Made by a program: the position numbers and the translations under genes
Source: DP-20 sp964539925
GTDB taxonomy: Bacteria > Desulfobacterota > Binatia > UBA9968
DNA length: 21,085 bases
Direction of reading: 5' to 3'
Assembly: GCA_964539925.1 (NCBI GenBank)
Contig: CAZILB010000060.1
Coordinates: forward strand, 1 to 21,085
The notes under the pieces: generated by a model
What the model was told of the DNA's origin: nothing
Seen by the model: the letters and a program-made list of their open reading frames with translations, nothing else
The model's database searches: none
Part shown: one piece after another, positions 1 to 7,562 of the stretch
Numbering within the stretch: position 1 is the first letter of the stretch
How the letters are laid out: each line of letters begins with the position of its first letter

Positions 1-120
1 CACGTTCGATTCCTCACCGCCCCGGCCAAGGGTGTAGACATGGGGATGCTCGACGCAGAGGAGAACATCGGGCGAAGGCGCAAGCTGTTTACGCCGGACA
101 AGCCGTTCCTGCACTCCTAG
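1..120 (+). CDS. C-terminal fragment of an unidentified protein
   Basis: Frame 1 is open from the left edge to a TAG at 118-120, giving the last 39 residues of a protein whose start lies outside the window. The tail is charged and ends in KPFLHS. I do not recognise a family from so little sequence. The frame could also be open by chance, although codon use (GCC, AAG, GTC, GGG rich) resembles that of nearby genes. The next gene on this strand starts about 140 bases later, with no clear terminator between them. Confidence 0.4.
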   Translation, partial: HVRFLTAPAKGVDMGMLDAEENIGRRRKLFTPDKPFLHS

Positions 121-262
121 CGCCGTTTGATATTCGAGACGTCCCAGGTCTTGATAAAAAAGTTCCGCCACAGGTGAGTTTAGTCTTAACGTCGGCGCCG
201 CCAACTTTCAAGCCAGGGTTTCCTTGCTTCTCAAGAGCGGTGTCATTAAAATTCGCCCTGCC

Positions 263-793
263 ATGAGCAAATCCAACCGTTCATCGCCGGTTTGTATTGT
301 CATCGCGGGTCCGAACGGCGCCGGCAAGACGACTTTCGCGCGCGAATATTTGCTTACGGAAACCCGTGTCTTTCATTTCGTGAATCCGGATTTGATCGCC
401 GGCGGGTTATCCCCGCTGCGCCCGGAACTGGCAGCGCTCGCGGCGGGTCGCCTTTTTCTCCAAGAAATCGATCGACTTGCTCGCGCTGGAACCGACTTTG
501 CCTTTGAAAGCACCTTGAGCGGGCTAACCTATGTCGGCAGGCTCAAGCGTTGGAAAGCTGCGGGTTACCGTGTCGAGGTCGTCTACTTGCGCCTTTCCTC
601 CCCAAGACTCGCTCTTCGGCGCATCGCCGTCCGCGTTAAACAGGGCGGCCACAACGTGCCTTCACGGGATGTCCGTCGCCGCTTCGGACGAAGCTGGAAT
701 AACTTTCAAAAGTATTATCGGCTTTTGGCTGACGCCTGGAGTGTGTATGATAATTCGGGAGCGACACCTCGTTTGCTGGAGCAAGGACCATGA
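263..793 (+). CDS. Zeta-toxin-like P-loop kinase (AAA/COG4185-type)
   Basis: A 176-residue P-loop protein resembling the small stand-alone zeta-toxin-like kinases. The N-terminus has a beta strand (CIVIAG) leading into Walker A GPNGAGKT at residues 16-23. It is followed by NPD at 41-43, FESTLSG at 81-87, a basic RVKQGGHNVP stretch near 124-133 that fits a lid or phosphate-binding region, and a C-terminal VYDNSG motif. Zeta toxins phosphorylate UDP-N-acetyl-sugars and block peptidoglycan synthesis; whether this branch does so is not shown by sequence. ATG 263 is preferred over the in-frame TTG at 224 because homology begins just after it. The stop overlaps the next ATG as ATGA (790-793), so the two genes are probably translationally coupled. 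It could equally be a housekeeping nucleotide kinase. Confidence 0.8.
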   Translation: MSKSNRSSPVCIVIAGPNGAGKTTFAREYLLTETRVFHFVNPDLIAGGLSPLRPELAALAAGRLFLQEIDRLARAGTDFAFESTLSGLTYVGRLKRWKAAGYRVEVVYLRLSSPRLALRRIAVRVKQGGHNVPSRDVRRRFGRSWNNFQKYYRLLADAWSVYDNSGATPRLLEQGP

Positions 794-948
794 AACGAAC
801 CAAGGTCAAAAAGGAAACCCAAGAGTTCTCCGCCGCCGTCGGCCGCGCGCTTCGGCGCGCCGCCAAAGTCGCGCGCAAAACCGCCCGCATGCACGGCACG
901 CCGATTTACATCTGGAAGGACGGCAAAGTGGTCGCGATCAAGCCGTAG
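790..948 (+). CDS. Small basic partner of the zeta-like kinase (candidate antitoxin)
   Basis: A 52-residue ORF starting on the ATGA overlap with the kinase gene. The N-terminal two thirds is Lys/Arg/Ala rich and probably helical (ALRRAAKVARKTAR). The last part, MHGTPIYIWKDGKVVAIKP, looks like a short beta hairpin. From memory, small ORFs ending in HGTPIYxWxxGKVV are common directly after zeta-like kinase genes, which supports a real gene. A role as antitoxin is inferred only from coupling and size. Unlike classical epsilon-zeta loci, it would lie downstream of the kinase rather than upstream. No DNA-binding fold is evident beyond the basic charge. Confidence 0.7.
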   Translation: MKRTKVKKETQEFSAAVGRALRRAAKVARKTARMHGTPIYIWKDGKVVAIKP

Positions 949-1196
949 CCGAAACCAATCCCTCGCGTTGATCTCGACGGTCCGCGCCCAGCTCTTGGGT
1001 CTCATGGAACCCAGGGCGCCGAATTCCCCAAGATGCCTGCCAACTAAGAAGTCGCTGAGCGGAAAGAACCGCTACGGTCATGTTGCCGCGACTGGCGGCT
1101 GCCGTGGATTTGGTGGTAGGGATGACAGGGGCGGCCGATACTGCGGGTCCAAAACATTCAAGCCGATCGGGTCCTTCAACGCGCGTTCCGAGGGCG
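949..1196 (+). other. Gene-poor spacer
   Basis: Short overlapping frames occur on both strands but none has a ribosome binding site, recognisable domain or consistent codon use. I see no RNA gene, repeat or convincing hairpin here. It precedes the TfoX-like remnant and may be decayed coding sequence. Confidence 0.5.
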
Positions 1197-1271
1197 ATGA
1201 GTCGGAAGAACGACACATTCGTGGACTTTGTGCTCGATCAGCTAAAGGACCTGGGCGTGATCCTCCTCTAA
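1197..1271 (+). pseudogene. Remnant of a TfoX N-terminal-domain gene
   Basis: From ATG 1197 the frame reads MSRKNDTFVDFVLDQLKDLG and then VILL and a stop. The first twenty residues resemble the start of TfoX N-terminal-domain proteins, where an FVDYVLEQL-like helix is followed by a Gly-rich RRMFGG strand. Here that continuation is lost and the frame stops after 24 codons. The sequence beyond the stop to 1352 does not restore the domain in any frame that I could see. It is best read as a truncated relic; a chance match over so short a stretch is possible. Confidence 0.45.
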
Positions 1272-1352
1272 CGCGGATCGAAGCTAATTCTCCCCTGTTT
1301 TACCGCCGTTTGAATGTCGGGTTGAGACAATAACCATGGCGGGGAGAGCTTA

Positions 1353-1652
1353 TCATTGCGCACGGACTTCCTCGAAGTGGTTTCGCGCCCATCCCGACGA
1401 CACGGTTGTCAATCCTGCGGCGGTTGTAAAAAATGACCCTGGAACCCGAACCTGAACCGCTTCCGGGGTGGCCTCAACCACGACGCCTTGAACATAGTGC
1501 CGCCCCGCGCGTTCAAAAACGAAGGAACTTTTTAAAAATCCAGAGACGATCCCTTTGTCCGTCTCGATGGTCATGAGCACTTCGTCCGGAAATGCGCCTT
1601 TCTGAACATTGCACGGGATGTTAACCCTTTGCCCGCGCCGAAACTGAGCCAT
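1353..1652 (-). CDS. Small protein of unknown function, probably a beta barrel
   Basis: A 99-residue protein read from ATG 1652. That start has a strong purine-rich site (AAGGGGGGAA) immediately upstream, so the 36 extra codons of the longer open frame are unlikely to be used. The chain opens with MAQFRRGQRVNIPCNV, then alternates short hydrophobic strands with turns (VLMTIETDKGIVSGFL, HYVQGVVVEATPEAVQVRVPG). This pattern resembles small SH3-like or PilZ-like barrels, but I cannot assign a family. It has no signal peptide or membrane segment. It is transcribed divergently from the NCS2-like permease with a 285-base spacer. Confidence 0.65.
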   Translation of the reverse strand: MAQFRRGQRVNIPCNVQKGAFPDEVLMTIETDKGIVSGFLKSSFVFERAGRHYVQGVVVEATPEAVQVRVPGSFFTTAAGLTTVSSGWARNHFEEVRAQ

Positions 1653-1875
1653 ATTCCCCCCTTGGATAATACTGGAAGTAAAGGTGCTTAACCGATGCGT
1701 ACATGAATGGCCGATAACCCGACCTTGCCAGCTGAGCGGAAAGCCCGATACGCAACACAAAACTGGGATTTACTACAACAGGTCGCGCTTAACCGTCAAT
1801 ACCTTTTTTTTTAACATGCGCGTTCTCCAGCCTAATCGGGTTCGGACGCAATGCTCCGGGGGCTCAGGAGACGAT

Positions 1876-1905
1876 TTGACAGAAGCAAGAGGCAATCGCT
1901 ACAGT
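1876..1905 (+). promoter_or_regulatory. Candidate sigma70-type promoter of the NCS2-like gene
   Basis: TTGACA (1876-1881), an 18-base spacer and TACAGT (1900-1905) lie 32 bases before the permease start. The -35 is an exact consensus match and the -10 matches 4 of 6. A GGGAGA purine stretch follows before ATG 1938. Sequence match only. Confidence 0.42.
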
Positions 1906-1937
1906 CGGCGGAAATTTAGCGGGAGATTCCTACTCTC

Positions 1938-3485
1938 ATGGCCCTATCTTCCTTCAATCCTCCCTGGTTCGTGCGCAAGGATATCGACGGATTCTTCGGG
2001 TTGATGATCGACAACCTGATTCAGCTGATCCTGATCGTGACCTTCTGCCGCGAGCTGATTCGCCTTCCGGACGAATATACGTTCGGCAAGATTCTTCCCG
2101 GCGCGGCCATATCGATTCTCGCCGGCAATGTATTTTATGCCTGGCAGGCGCGCCGGCTGGCGCGGGCGACCGGACGCGAGGATGTGACCGCGCTGCCCTA
2201 CGGCATCAACACCGTGAGCCTGTTTGCTTACGTGTTCTTCATCATGCTGCCGGTGGTGCAGGAAACCAGCGATCCGGTGTGGGCGTGGAAGGTCGGGCTG
2301 GTCGCTTGTTTTCTGAGCGGCGTGATCGAAATGGCCGGCGCCTTTGTCGCCGAGGCGTTGCGCCGCGTAACCCCGCGGGCGGCGCTTTTGTCGGCGCTGT
2401 CGGGGATCGCCATTACCTTCATATCCATGGATTTTACTTTCAAAATTTTCGCTCAGCCGCTCGTTGCTCTGGTGCCGATGGCGGTGATTTTCGTCGCCTA
2501 CTTTTCGCATCAGCGAATGCCCTTGGGCTTGCCCGGCGGCATGATTGCCGTCGCCATCGGCACGGCCCTGGGCTGGTCGCTCGGAACGAGGCCACAGGGG
2601 GCGTTGTCTTTAAGTTATGCGATCGCTTTGCCGGCGTTCACGGGAGGCGCGCTCTGGGAAACGCTTACTCATCCTGTGGTGCTGAGTTATTTCTCGGTCA
2701 TTTTGCCCATGGGGATTTTCAACGTCGTCGGCTCTTTGCAGAATATCGAAAGCGCCGAAGCGGCCGGCGACCGCTTCCCAACTTTCCCGTCGCTCATGAC
2801 CAACGGCATAGGCACAGTGGTGGCGGCGCTGTTCGGCAGCGTTTTTCCCACGACGATCTATATCGGCCACCCCGGCTGGAAGCGGCTTGGCGCGCGCTCG
2901 GGCTACTCGACGTTGAACGGTCTCTTTATAGCTGTGATTTGCCTTACCGGGACGATCCAGACGGTGCTCCGGTTGATCCCGCTGGAGGCCGGAATCGGCA
3001 TTCTTCTCTATATCGGCATCATTATTGTCGCCCAATCCTTTCAGGAAACGCCGAAAGAACACGCGCCGGCCGTGGCCCTGGGCATCGTGCCGGCTCTGGC
3101 CGGCTGGGGCCTGTTGATGATCGAGACGGCGTTGCGCGCGGCCGGCCGCTCGCTGTTCGAGGTCGGCGTCGCGAGATTCGACCAGGAAGGTTTGGCGCTT
3201 CACGGCATGATTTCTTTGGAACGCGGCTTTATCTTTACGTCGATGATCCTTGCCGCCATCGGCGTGGCATTGATCGAACGGCAATTTGCCAAGGCCGGGG
3301 GCTGGTCGCTGGCTGCAGCCTTGCTCTCTGCGCTCGGCATCATTCACGCTTACGAGCTGACCGCCGGAGGTGTTGCGAGCCGCTTCGGCTGGATGGCAGC
3401 CCCGGATTTCTTTGCGGGATATCTGCTTCTGGCGGGGCTCTTCTTCGCCTTCGCCCTCGCGGGGCGACGCGGCAAAGATGACTAA
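1938..3485 (+). CDS. NCS2-like (xanthine/uracil permease family) membrane transporter
   Basis: A 515-residue very hydrophobic protein with about 12-14 predicted membrane spans. The N-terminal segment IDGFFGLMIDNLIQLILIV and the DVTALPYGINTVSLFAYV loop-helix resemble the NCS2/SulP-type fold, in which a conserved helix break forms the substrate site. A second Gly/Pro-rich motif, SVFPTTIYIGHPGWKRLGAR, falls near residues 298-317 where family members carry the inverted-repeat counterpart. Families of this type move nucleobases or similar anions with a cation. The precise substrate cannot be read here, since the classical QH(x)nGAT motif of uracil/xanthine permeases is not obvious. It stands alone as a single-gene unit. 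Length is somewhat above the usual 430-460 of nucleobase NCS2 members, because of loops and a C-terminal extension ending in GRRGKDD. Confidence 0.75.
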   Translation: MALSSFNPPWFVRKDIDGFFGLMIDNLIQLILIVTFCRELIRLPDEYTFGKILPGAAISILAGNVFYAWQARRLARATGREDVTALPYGINTVSLFAYVFFIMLPVVQETSDPVWAWKVGLVACFLSGVIEMAGAFVAEALRRVTPRAALLSALSGIAITFISMDFTFKIFAQPLVALVPMAVIFVAYFSHQRMPLGLPGGMIAVAIGTALGWSLGTRPQGALSLSYAIALPAFTGGALWETLTHPVVLSYFSVILPMGIFNVVGSLQNIESAEAAGDRFPTFPSLMTNGIGTVVAALFGSVFPTTIYIGHPGWKRLGARSGYSTLNGLFIAVICLTGTIQTVLRLIPLEAGIGILLYIGIIIVAQSFQETPKEHAPAVALGIVPALAGWGLLMIETALRAAGRSLFEVGVARFDQEGLALHGMISLERGFIFTSMILAAIGVALIERQFAKAGGWSLAAALLSALGIIHAYELTAGGVASRFGWMAAPDFFAGYLLLAGLFFAFALAGRRGKDD

Positions 3486-3568
3486 CCGAGAGCGTATTAT
3501 TCAGTTTGGAGGTGCAGCTCGCGATCGAGAATCGGTGCGCGGGACGGCAGAAACGACATGCCGCGGCG

Positions 3569-3671
3569 GTTCAAGGTTCAAAGTTCAAGGGTTCAAGGTC
3601 AGGGACTACGGTCTCGCCGGAGAAACAAATATTTCCTCAGACCTTGAACGTTGAACCGTTGAACCTTGAAC
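3569..3671. repeat. Large inverted repeat built from TTCAAGG-like units
   Basis: The left arm (3569-3600) is a run of GTTCAAG/GTTCAAA units of 7-8 bases. The right arm (3640-3671) is nearly its reverse complement (ACCTTGAACGTTGAACCG and onward). The arms form a stem of about 31 bp with only a few mismatches around a loop of about 40 bases (3601-3639). It sits between the convergent ends of the permease and phosphatase genes and may act as a bidirectional terminator, or be a copy of a dispersed intergenic repeat family. No transposase lies nearby. I infer no function beyond the secondary structure. Confidence 0.8.
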
Positions 3672-3716
3672 GAAAGGCTGAACAGTATTCCGGTTACTTT
3701 CGGCGGTTCGAGATAC

Positions 3717-4346
3717 TCAGGGCCGAGCGAAAGTCGCTTGCGGGGTGTATTCTCGGCTATTGACATGGGTGAGTTGCCAGCCGTTGCCGGCGTTATAACC
3801 CAGGCGCGTCACGCTGCAGGGATCGAGGTGAAAGTTCCGATACTCGTTAAGGTGGGTGCCCGTTACCCGGCAAACGATGCCGAGAATCGGAAAGTTGTGG
3901 CTGACGACCAGAACGCGTCCCGCGTTTGAGTGGCGATCGATGATTTGAGTGAGGGCTTTCCAGGCGCGATCTGTAACCTCCGCCAGGCCTTCGCCGCCCG
4001 GAACGCGCACCTCCGCCGGCACGCTGCGCCAGCGGAGCAGAAATTCGGTGTAGTTGCTTTTGATTTCGTCGAAGGTCAAACCTTCCAGTTCGCCGTGGTC
4101 GAGCTCGCGCACGTCCTCTTCGATCAGCACCGGCAGCTTGTGCGGTTGATTGATGATCTCGGCAGTGCGCCGCGCGCGCTGGAGATGGCTGGAATATATC
4201 GCGTCAATCTCTTGACGGCTCAGAAGGGCCGACAGGTTCTCCGCCTGGCGCACGCCCACTTCGCTCAAGTCGCGGTCGGTCGAGCCTTGACAGCGTCCCT
4301 GAAGATTCCAATCGGTGGCGCCATGGCGCACTAGAACGACTTCCAT
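3717..4346 (-). CDS. Histidine phosphatase family protein (phosphoglycerate mutase-like)
   Basis: A 209-residue protein of the 2-phosphohistidine superfamily. The catalytic LVRHGATDWN places Arg7 and the phospho-acceptor His8 at the N-terminus. Arg57 lies in SSHLQRARRTAE. The acid is in ELDHGELEGL (residues 81-90). PGGEG lies at 116-120, and the second catalytic histidine is His150 in VVSHNFPI. The length fits single-domain cobC/GpmB-like phosphatases, whose substrates range from alpha-ribazole phosphate to sugar phosphates; nothing here picks one. No cobalamin genes are adjacent. The start lies 25 bases after the stop of the upstream foldase gene, so the two are probably co-transcribed. Confidence 0.88.
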   Translation of the reverse strand: MEVVLVRHGATDWNLQGRCQGSTDRDLSEVGVRQAENLSALLSRQEIDAIYSSHLQRARRTAEIINQPHKLPVLIEEDVRELDHGELEGLTFDEIKSNYTEFLLRWRSVPAEVRVPGGEGLAEVTDRAWKALTQIIDRHSNAGRVLVVSHNFPILGIVCRVTGTHLNEYRNFHLDPCSVTRLGYNAGNGWQLTHVNSREYTPQATFARP

Positions 4347-4371
4347 GGTTAGCCTGGGAGCGCGCCGCGAA

Positions 4372-6285
4372 TCAAATCTCCTCGAGAAAGGCCTGGTTGA
4401 CCGTGATCTTCGCCTTGGCTTGCAAGCCCTCGAGGAACTTGATCAGCGCGCGTTGGCGGCTCTCCGCCAGGACCTGTTGCTTGTGCAACTCCTTTTCCCT
4501 TTCGAACTGCGCCATGTCGGCGGGTTGGCTGCTCTTGAAGGCCAGAACATAGGCGCCGTCTTTCTGGGTGAAAACTCTATCGGCGAACGGTTGCTTGGCC
4601 GACAATGCCAGTCGCTCGAATCGCAATTCCGCCAGCTCGCCAATCTTCGGCAATTGCGGCGTGCTGCGCGGGAAAAATCCGGTTTCCTCGACCTTCAGAC
4701 CGTTGGCCGCGGCCACCTTGGCGATGTCTTTGTCCTTTCTGAGCTGATCCAACAGCGCCGTTGCTTTTTGCAAAGCCATCTCGTACGCTCTGGATTCCTT
4801 GAGTCCTTTCTCGATTTGATCGCGAACGTTCTCAAGCGGCGGGATGACCGGCTCCCTTCGTTGCTTCAATCGCAAGAGATAATACGCATTGTCGCCTTCG
4901 ACGACCGGGCTGGTCTCCTTAGGCCCCAGGGTGAAGGCGTGGCTGTAAAATTCTTGATTGGGGCCGATGTCCGGCAGAACTTCACCCTGAGCGAACCAGT
5001 CCGTCGTTTTTATCGCTGCGCCGCTCTCTTTGGCAATCTGGGCAAAGTCGGCCCCCGAGAGGGCATTCGCCCGATCGCGCTCCGCCGCCTTCGCGGCGTC
5101 GGCTTTGGCTTTTTCCCGCCTCAGCTCTCGGATGATTTCCGGCCTCGCTTCCTTGAGCGAAGGCGACTTTTCCGCCTTGGTGTCCTCGATTTTGTAGATT
5201 TGATAGCCGCCCGGCGTTTCCACCGGGTCGCTGACCCCGCCCTTGGGCAGGTTGAAAATGATCTTGTCGACGGCCGGCGGCATTTGGCCGTGCAATATCC
5301 AGCCGGCATCGCCCTCTTGGGCTTCCGCAGGATCATCCGATGCTTTCTTGGCAAGCTCGGCGAAGTTTTTGCCGGCCCGAGCCTCTTCGGCGACGCTGTT
5401 GAGACGGGACGATATCGTCTGTTTTTCCTTGGCATCCGCATTGGGCGGAATGCGCACCGAAATATATCGGACCTTGGCTTCCCTGGGCTGGCGAAATTTC
5501 GTGTCGAGATGCGCCTGGTAAAATTCCTCGATTTCTTTGTCTTCGATCTGAATGGACGCGCCGAATCGCTCGTAGGGATAAGACAGGTATTCTACCTGAA
5601 GTTTCAAAGGTTCCCGTAAGGATTCGCGGTTCCGATCATAAAAGCTTTTGATATCATCCCCCACGAGCTTGACCTCGGCGAAGAAATCCGCGACCGGCAG
5701 GCGGATATAGCTCAAATTAATCCTTTCCTGGTCAAGCCGGTAGCGCTCGCGCACCTCGGCATCCGTCACGTGGATCGAGTCGAGAATGAGGCTGTAGAGG
5801 CGCTCCATGGTCAACTGCTCGCGCTGCTCTTCTTCAAATTGCGCCGGCAGCAGCCGATTGGTCCGGAGCACTTGCAGATACTGCTCCTTATTGAAGCGGC
5901 CCGCCACTTGAAACTCCGGCACTCGGGCGAGATGATTCGCCACTTCCGCGTCGGTCGCCGTCAAGCCCAATCTGCGCGCCTCCTGGAGCACGAGCTTTTT
6001 CTGGATCAGTTCATCGACCAGGTTGCTTTTGAGGTTGAGCCCTTTGATCATTTCCGGCGTCAGCGCACCCTTGAACATCTCGCGGTAACGGTCGAGCTGG
6101 CGTTGGTAGAGGAGGGCAAATTCGCGCTGGCTGATGATTTCGCCATTGACCTCGGCAATGTCCATCCGGCCCTGATCGCGGAGAGTGCCGCTGCCGCCGT
6201 AAAACAAGGCAAAGACCAAAATGATAATGCCGACAAAGAATATAATGACCCAATTGCGTTTCCGCTTGCGCAAAAAATCAAGCAT
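4372..6285 (-). CDS. ppiD: Membrane-anchored peptidyl-prolyl isomerase/foldase, PpiD/SurA type
   Basis: A 637-residue periplasmic foldase. A short basic cytoplasmic tail (MLDFLRKRKRNW) is followed by one membrane anchor at about residues 12-30. Then come a SurA-like N-terminal chaperone segment (DIAEVNGEIISQREF through about 190) and a parvulin domain at about 268-372, with ASDDPAEAQEGDAGWI and the terminal GGYQIYKIED typical of rotamases. A second, degenerate rotamase-like half follows to the C-terminus. Length matches PpiD (about 620). ATG 6285 is chosen because it places the basic-then-hydrophobic anchor at the N-terminus. The longer open frame reaches 6354, within a likely promoter. The Shine-Dalgarno is weak. 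It assists folding of exported proteins at the inner-membrane translocon and leads a two-gene unit with the histidine phosphatase. Confidence 0.87.
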   Translation of the reverse strand: MLDFLRKRKRNWVIIFFVGIIILVFALFYGGSGTLRDQGRMDIAEVNGEIISQREFALLYQRQLDRYREMFKGALTPEMIKGLNLKSNLVDELIQKKLVLQEARRLGLTATDAEVANHLARVPEFQVAGRFNKEQYLQVLRTNRLLPAQFEEEQREQLTMERLYSLILDSIHVTDAEVRERYRLDQERINLSYIRLPVADFFAEVKLVGDDIKSFYDRNRESLREPLKLQVEYLSYPYERFGASIQIEDKEIEEFYQAHLDTKFRQPREAKVRYISVRIPPNADAKEKQTISSRLNSVAEEARAGKNFAELAKKASDDPAEAQEGDAGWILHGQMPPAVDKIIFNLPKGGVSDPVETPGGYQIYKIEDTKAEKSPSLKEARPEIIRELRREKAKADAAKAAERDRANALSGADFAQIAKESGAAIKTTDWFAQGEVLPDIGPNQEFYSHAFTLGPKETSPVVEGDNAYYLLRLKQRREPVIPPLENVRDQIEKGLKESRAYEMALQKATALLDQLRKDKDIAKVAAANGLKVEETGFFPRSTPQLPKIGELAELRFERLALSAKQPFADRVFTQKDGAYVLAFKSSQPADMAQFEREKELHKQQVLAESRQRALIKFLEGLQAKAKITVNQAFLEEI

Positions 6286-6330
6286 AGGGAAATAGAACCT
6301 CGGGCAAAAATAGGCAATATTTGACCGTTC

Positions 6331-6359
6331 ATGATAGGAAAACAGCACGGCCAATGCAA
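6331..6359 (-). promoter_or_regulatory. Candidate promoter of the ppiD-phosphatase unit
   Basis: On the minus strand TTGCAT (6354-6359) is separated by 17 bases from TATCAT (6331-6336). The -10 matches 5 of 6 and the -35 is moderate. It lies about 46 bases before ATG 6285, which supports that start over the longer frame. Confidence 0.45.
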
Positions 6360-6407
6360 TACGTATTTCGCCCTGACGGCAGGTTTTGAGTGAATTCAGA
6401 CATTTTC

Positions 6408-6436
6408 TTGCTTGCGTGGGCTAAATCTGTTATTTT
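6408..6436 (+). promoter_or_regulatory. Candidate promoter of the mre operon
   Basis: TTGCTT (6408-6413), a 17-base spacer and TATTTT (6431-6436) lie 45 bases before the mreB start. The motif ATTTTCTTGCT occurs twice here, near 6402 and 6432, and might be an operator or chance. AAGGAG precedes the mreB ATG with good spacing. Confidence 0.38.
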
Positions 6437-6480
6437 CTTGCTCTAGTCCGCTTTCGCGTGCACCAATAAGGAGTTCCCTC

Positions 6481-7515
6481 ATGTTAGATGCCCTCTTCGG
6501 CGTCTTCTCCAATGACCTCGCTATCGACCTCGGTACCGCCAACACGCTAATTTATGTTAAGAACCAGGGGATCGTCTGCAACGAGCCCTCGGTCGTGGCC
6601 GTGCAGCAGCGCAACGAGCGCGGCGGTAAAAAGGTCCTGGCGGTGGGCGCGGAGGCCAAAAGAATGCTGGGCCGGACGCCGGGGAGCATCGTGGCGATTC
6701 GTCCGCTGAAGGACGGTGTCATTGCCGATTTTGAAATCACTGAGGCCATGCTGCGCTACTTCATTCACAAAGTTCATAACCGGCGCACGCTGGTACGGCC
6801 GCGAATCATCGTCGGGGTCCCCTTCGGCATCACGGAAGTCGAGAAACGGGCCGTCCGGGAGTCGGCTGAATCTGCCGGCGCGCGGGAAGTCTATCTCATC
6901 GAAGAGCCAATGGCCGCGGCCATCGGCTCGGGGCTGCCGATTACCGAGCCCACCGGCAATATGATCGTCGACATTGGCGGCGGCACCACCGAAGTGGCTG
7001 TGATCTCTCTTTCCGGCATTGTGTTCTCGCGGTCGGTGCGCGTCGGCGGCGACAAAATGGACGAAGCCATCGCTCAGTTTATCAAACGCAAGTATAACTT
7101 GCTGGTCGGCGAGCGGACGGCCGAGCTGATCAAGATCACCATTGGCTCGGCCTATCCCAGCGACGAGGTGCAAACCATGGAAATCAAGGGCCGCGATCTT
7201 GTCGCCGGAGTGCCCAAAACAGTGGTGATCACCGACGAAGAGATTCGCGATTCGTTGCTTGAGCCGATCAATCAGATCGTCGAGGCGGTGCGCCTCTCGC
7301 TGGAGCGCACGCCGCCTGAACTCGCTTCGGATATCGTCGACCGCGGCATCGTGCTTGCCGGCGGCGGTTCGTTGCTGCGAAATCTCGATGTCTTGCTGCG
7401 CGAGGAAACCGGATTGCCCGTGATGATGGCGGACGATCCGCTGACGGCAGTGGTGATGGGTGCCGGTAAAGCGCTCGATGAGATTTCATTGCTCAGGGAG
7501 GTCGCGGTTCATTAG
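6481..7515 (+). CDS. mreB: Rod shape-determining actin homologue MreB
   Basis: A 344-residue bacterial actin that forms membrane-bound filaments guiding lateral wall synthesis. Phosphate-1 reads IDLGTANTLIYV near residues 16-28, phosphate-2 reads VDIGGGTTEVAVISL near 163-177, and the adenosine motif reads GIVLAGGGSLLRNLD near 286-300. The loop RPRIIVGVPFGIT and the EEPMAAAIG helix are also characteristic. Length is normal. The start at ATG 6481 follows AAGGAG with 7 bases spacing and gives the usual short amphipathic N-terminus (MLDALFGVFS), while the longer frame to 6412 has no site. It is the first gene of a five-gene elongation operon. Confidence 0.97.
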   Translation: MLDALFGVFSNDLAIDLGTANTLIYVKNQGIVCNEPSVVAVQQRNERGGKKVLAVGAEAKRMLGRTPGSIVAIRPLKDGVIADFEITEAMLRYFIHKVHNRRTLVRPRIIVGVPFGITEVEKRAVRESAESAGAREVYLIEEPMAAAIGSGLPITEPTGNMIVDIGGGTTEVAVISLSGIVFSRSVRVGGDKMDEAIAQFIKRKYNLLVGERTAELIKITIGSAYPSDEVQTMEIKGRDLVAGVPKTVVITDEEIRDSLLEPINQIVEAVRLSLERTPPELASDIVDRGIVLAGGGSLLRNLDVLLREETGLPVMMADDPLTAVVMGAGKALDEISLLREVAVH

Positions 7516-7562
7516 GCTGAGTTCCTCATGAGTCCCGCCCGTCGGAGGCACCCGAGCCTTCC

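Noticed and set aside
2279..3481. A 400-codon plus-strand frame inside the NCS2-like gene
   Set aside because: It is the +2 shadow of the permease: Arg/Gly/His rich, with no membrane segments or domain.
4315..5619. A 434-codon plus-strand frame opposite the ppiD gene
   Set aside because: It lies wholly antisense to a clearly recognisable foldase and the start of the phosphatase gene, has no ribosome site and reads as a low-complexity Leu/Arg shadow typical of GC-rich genes.
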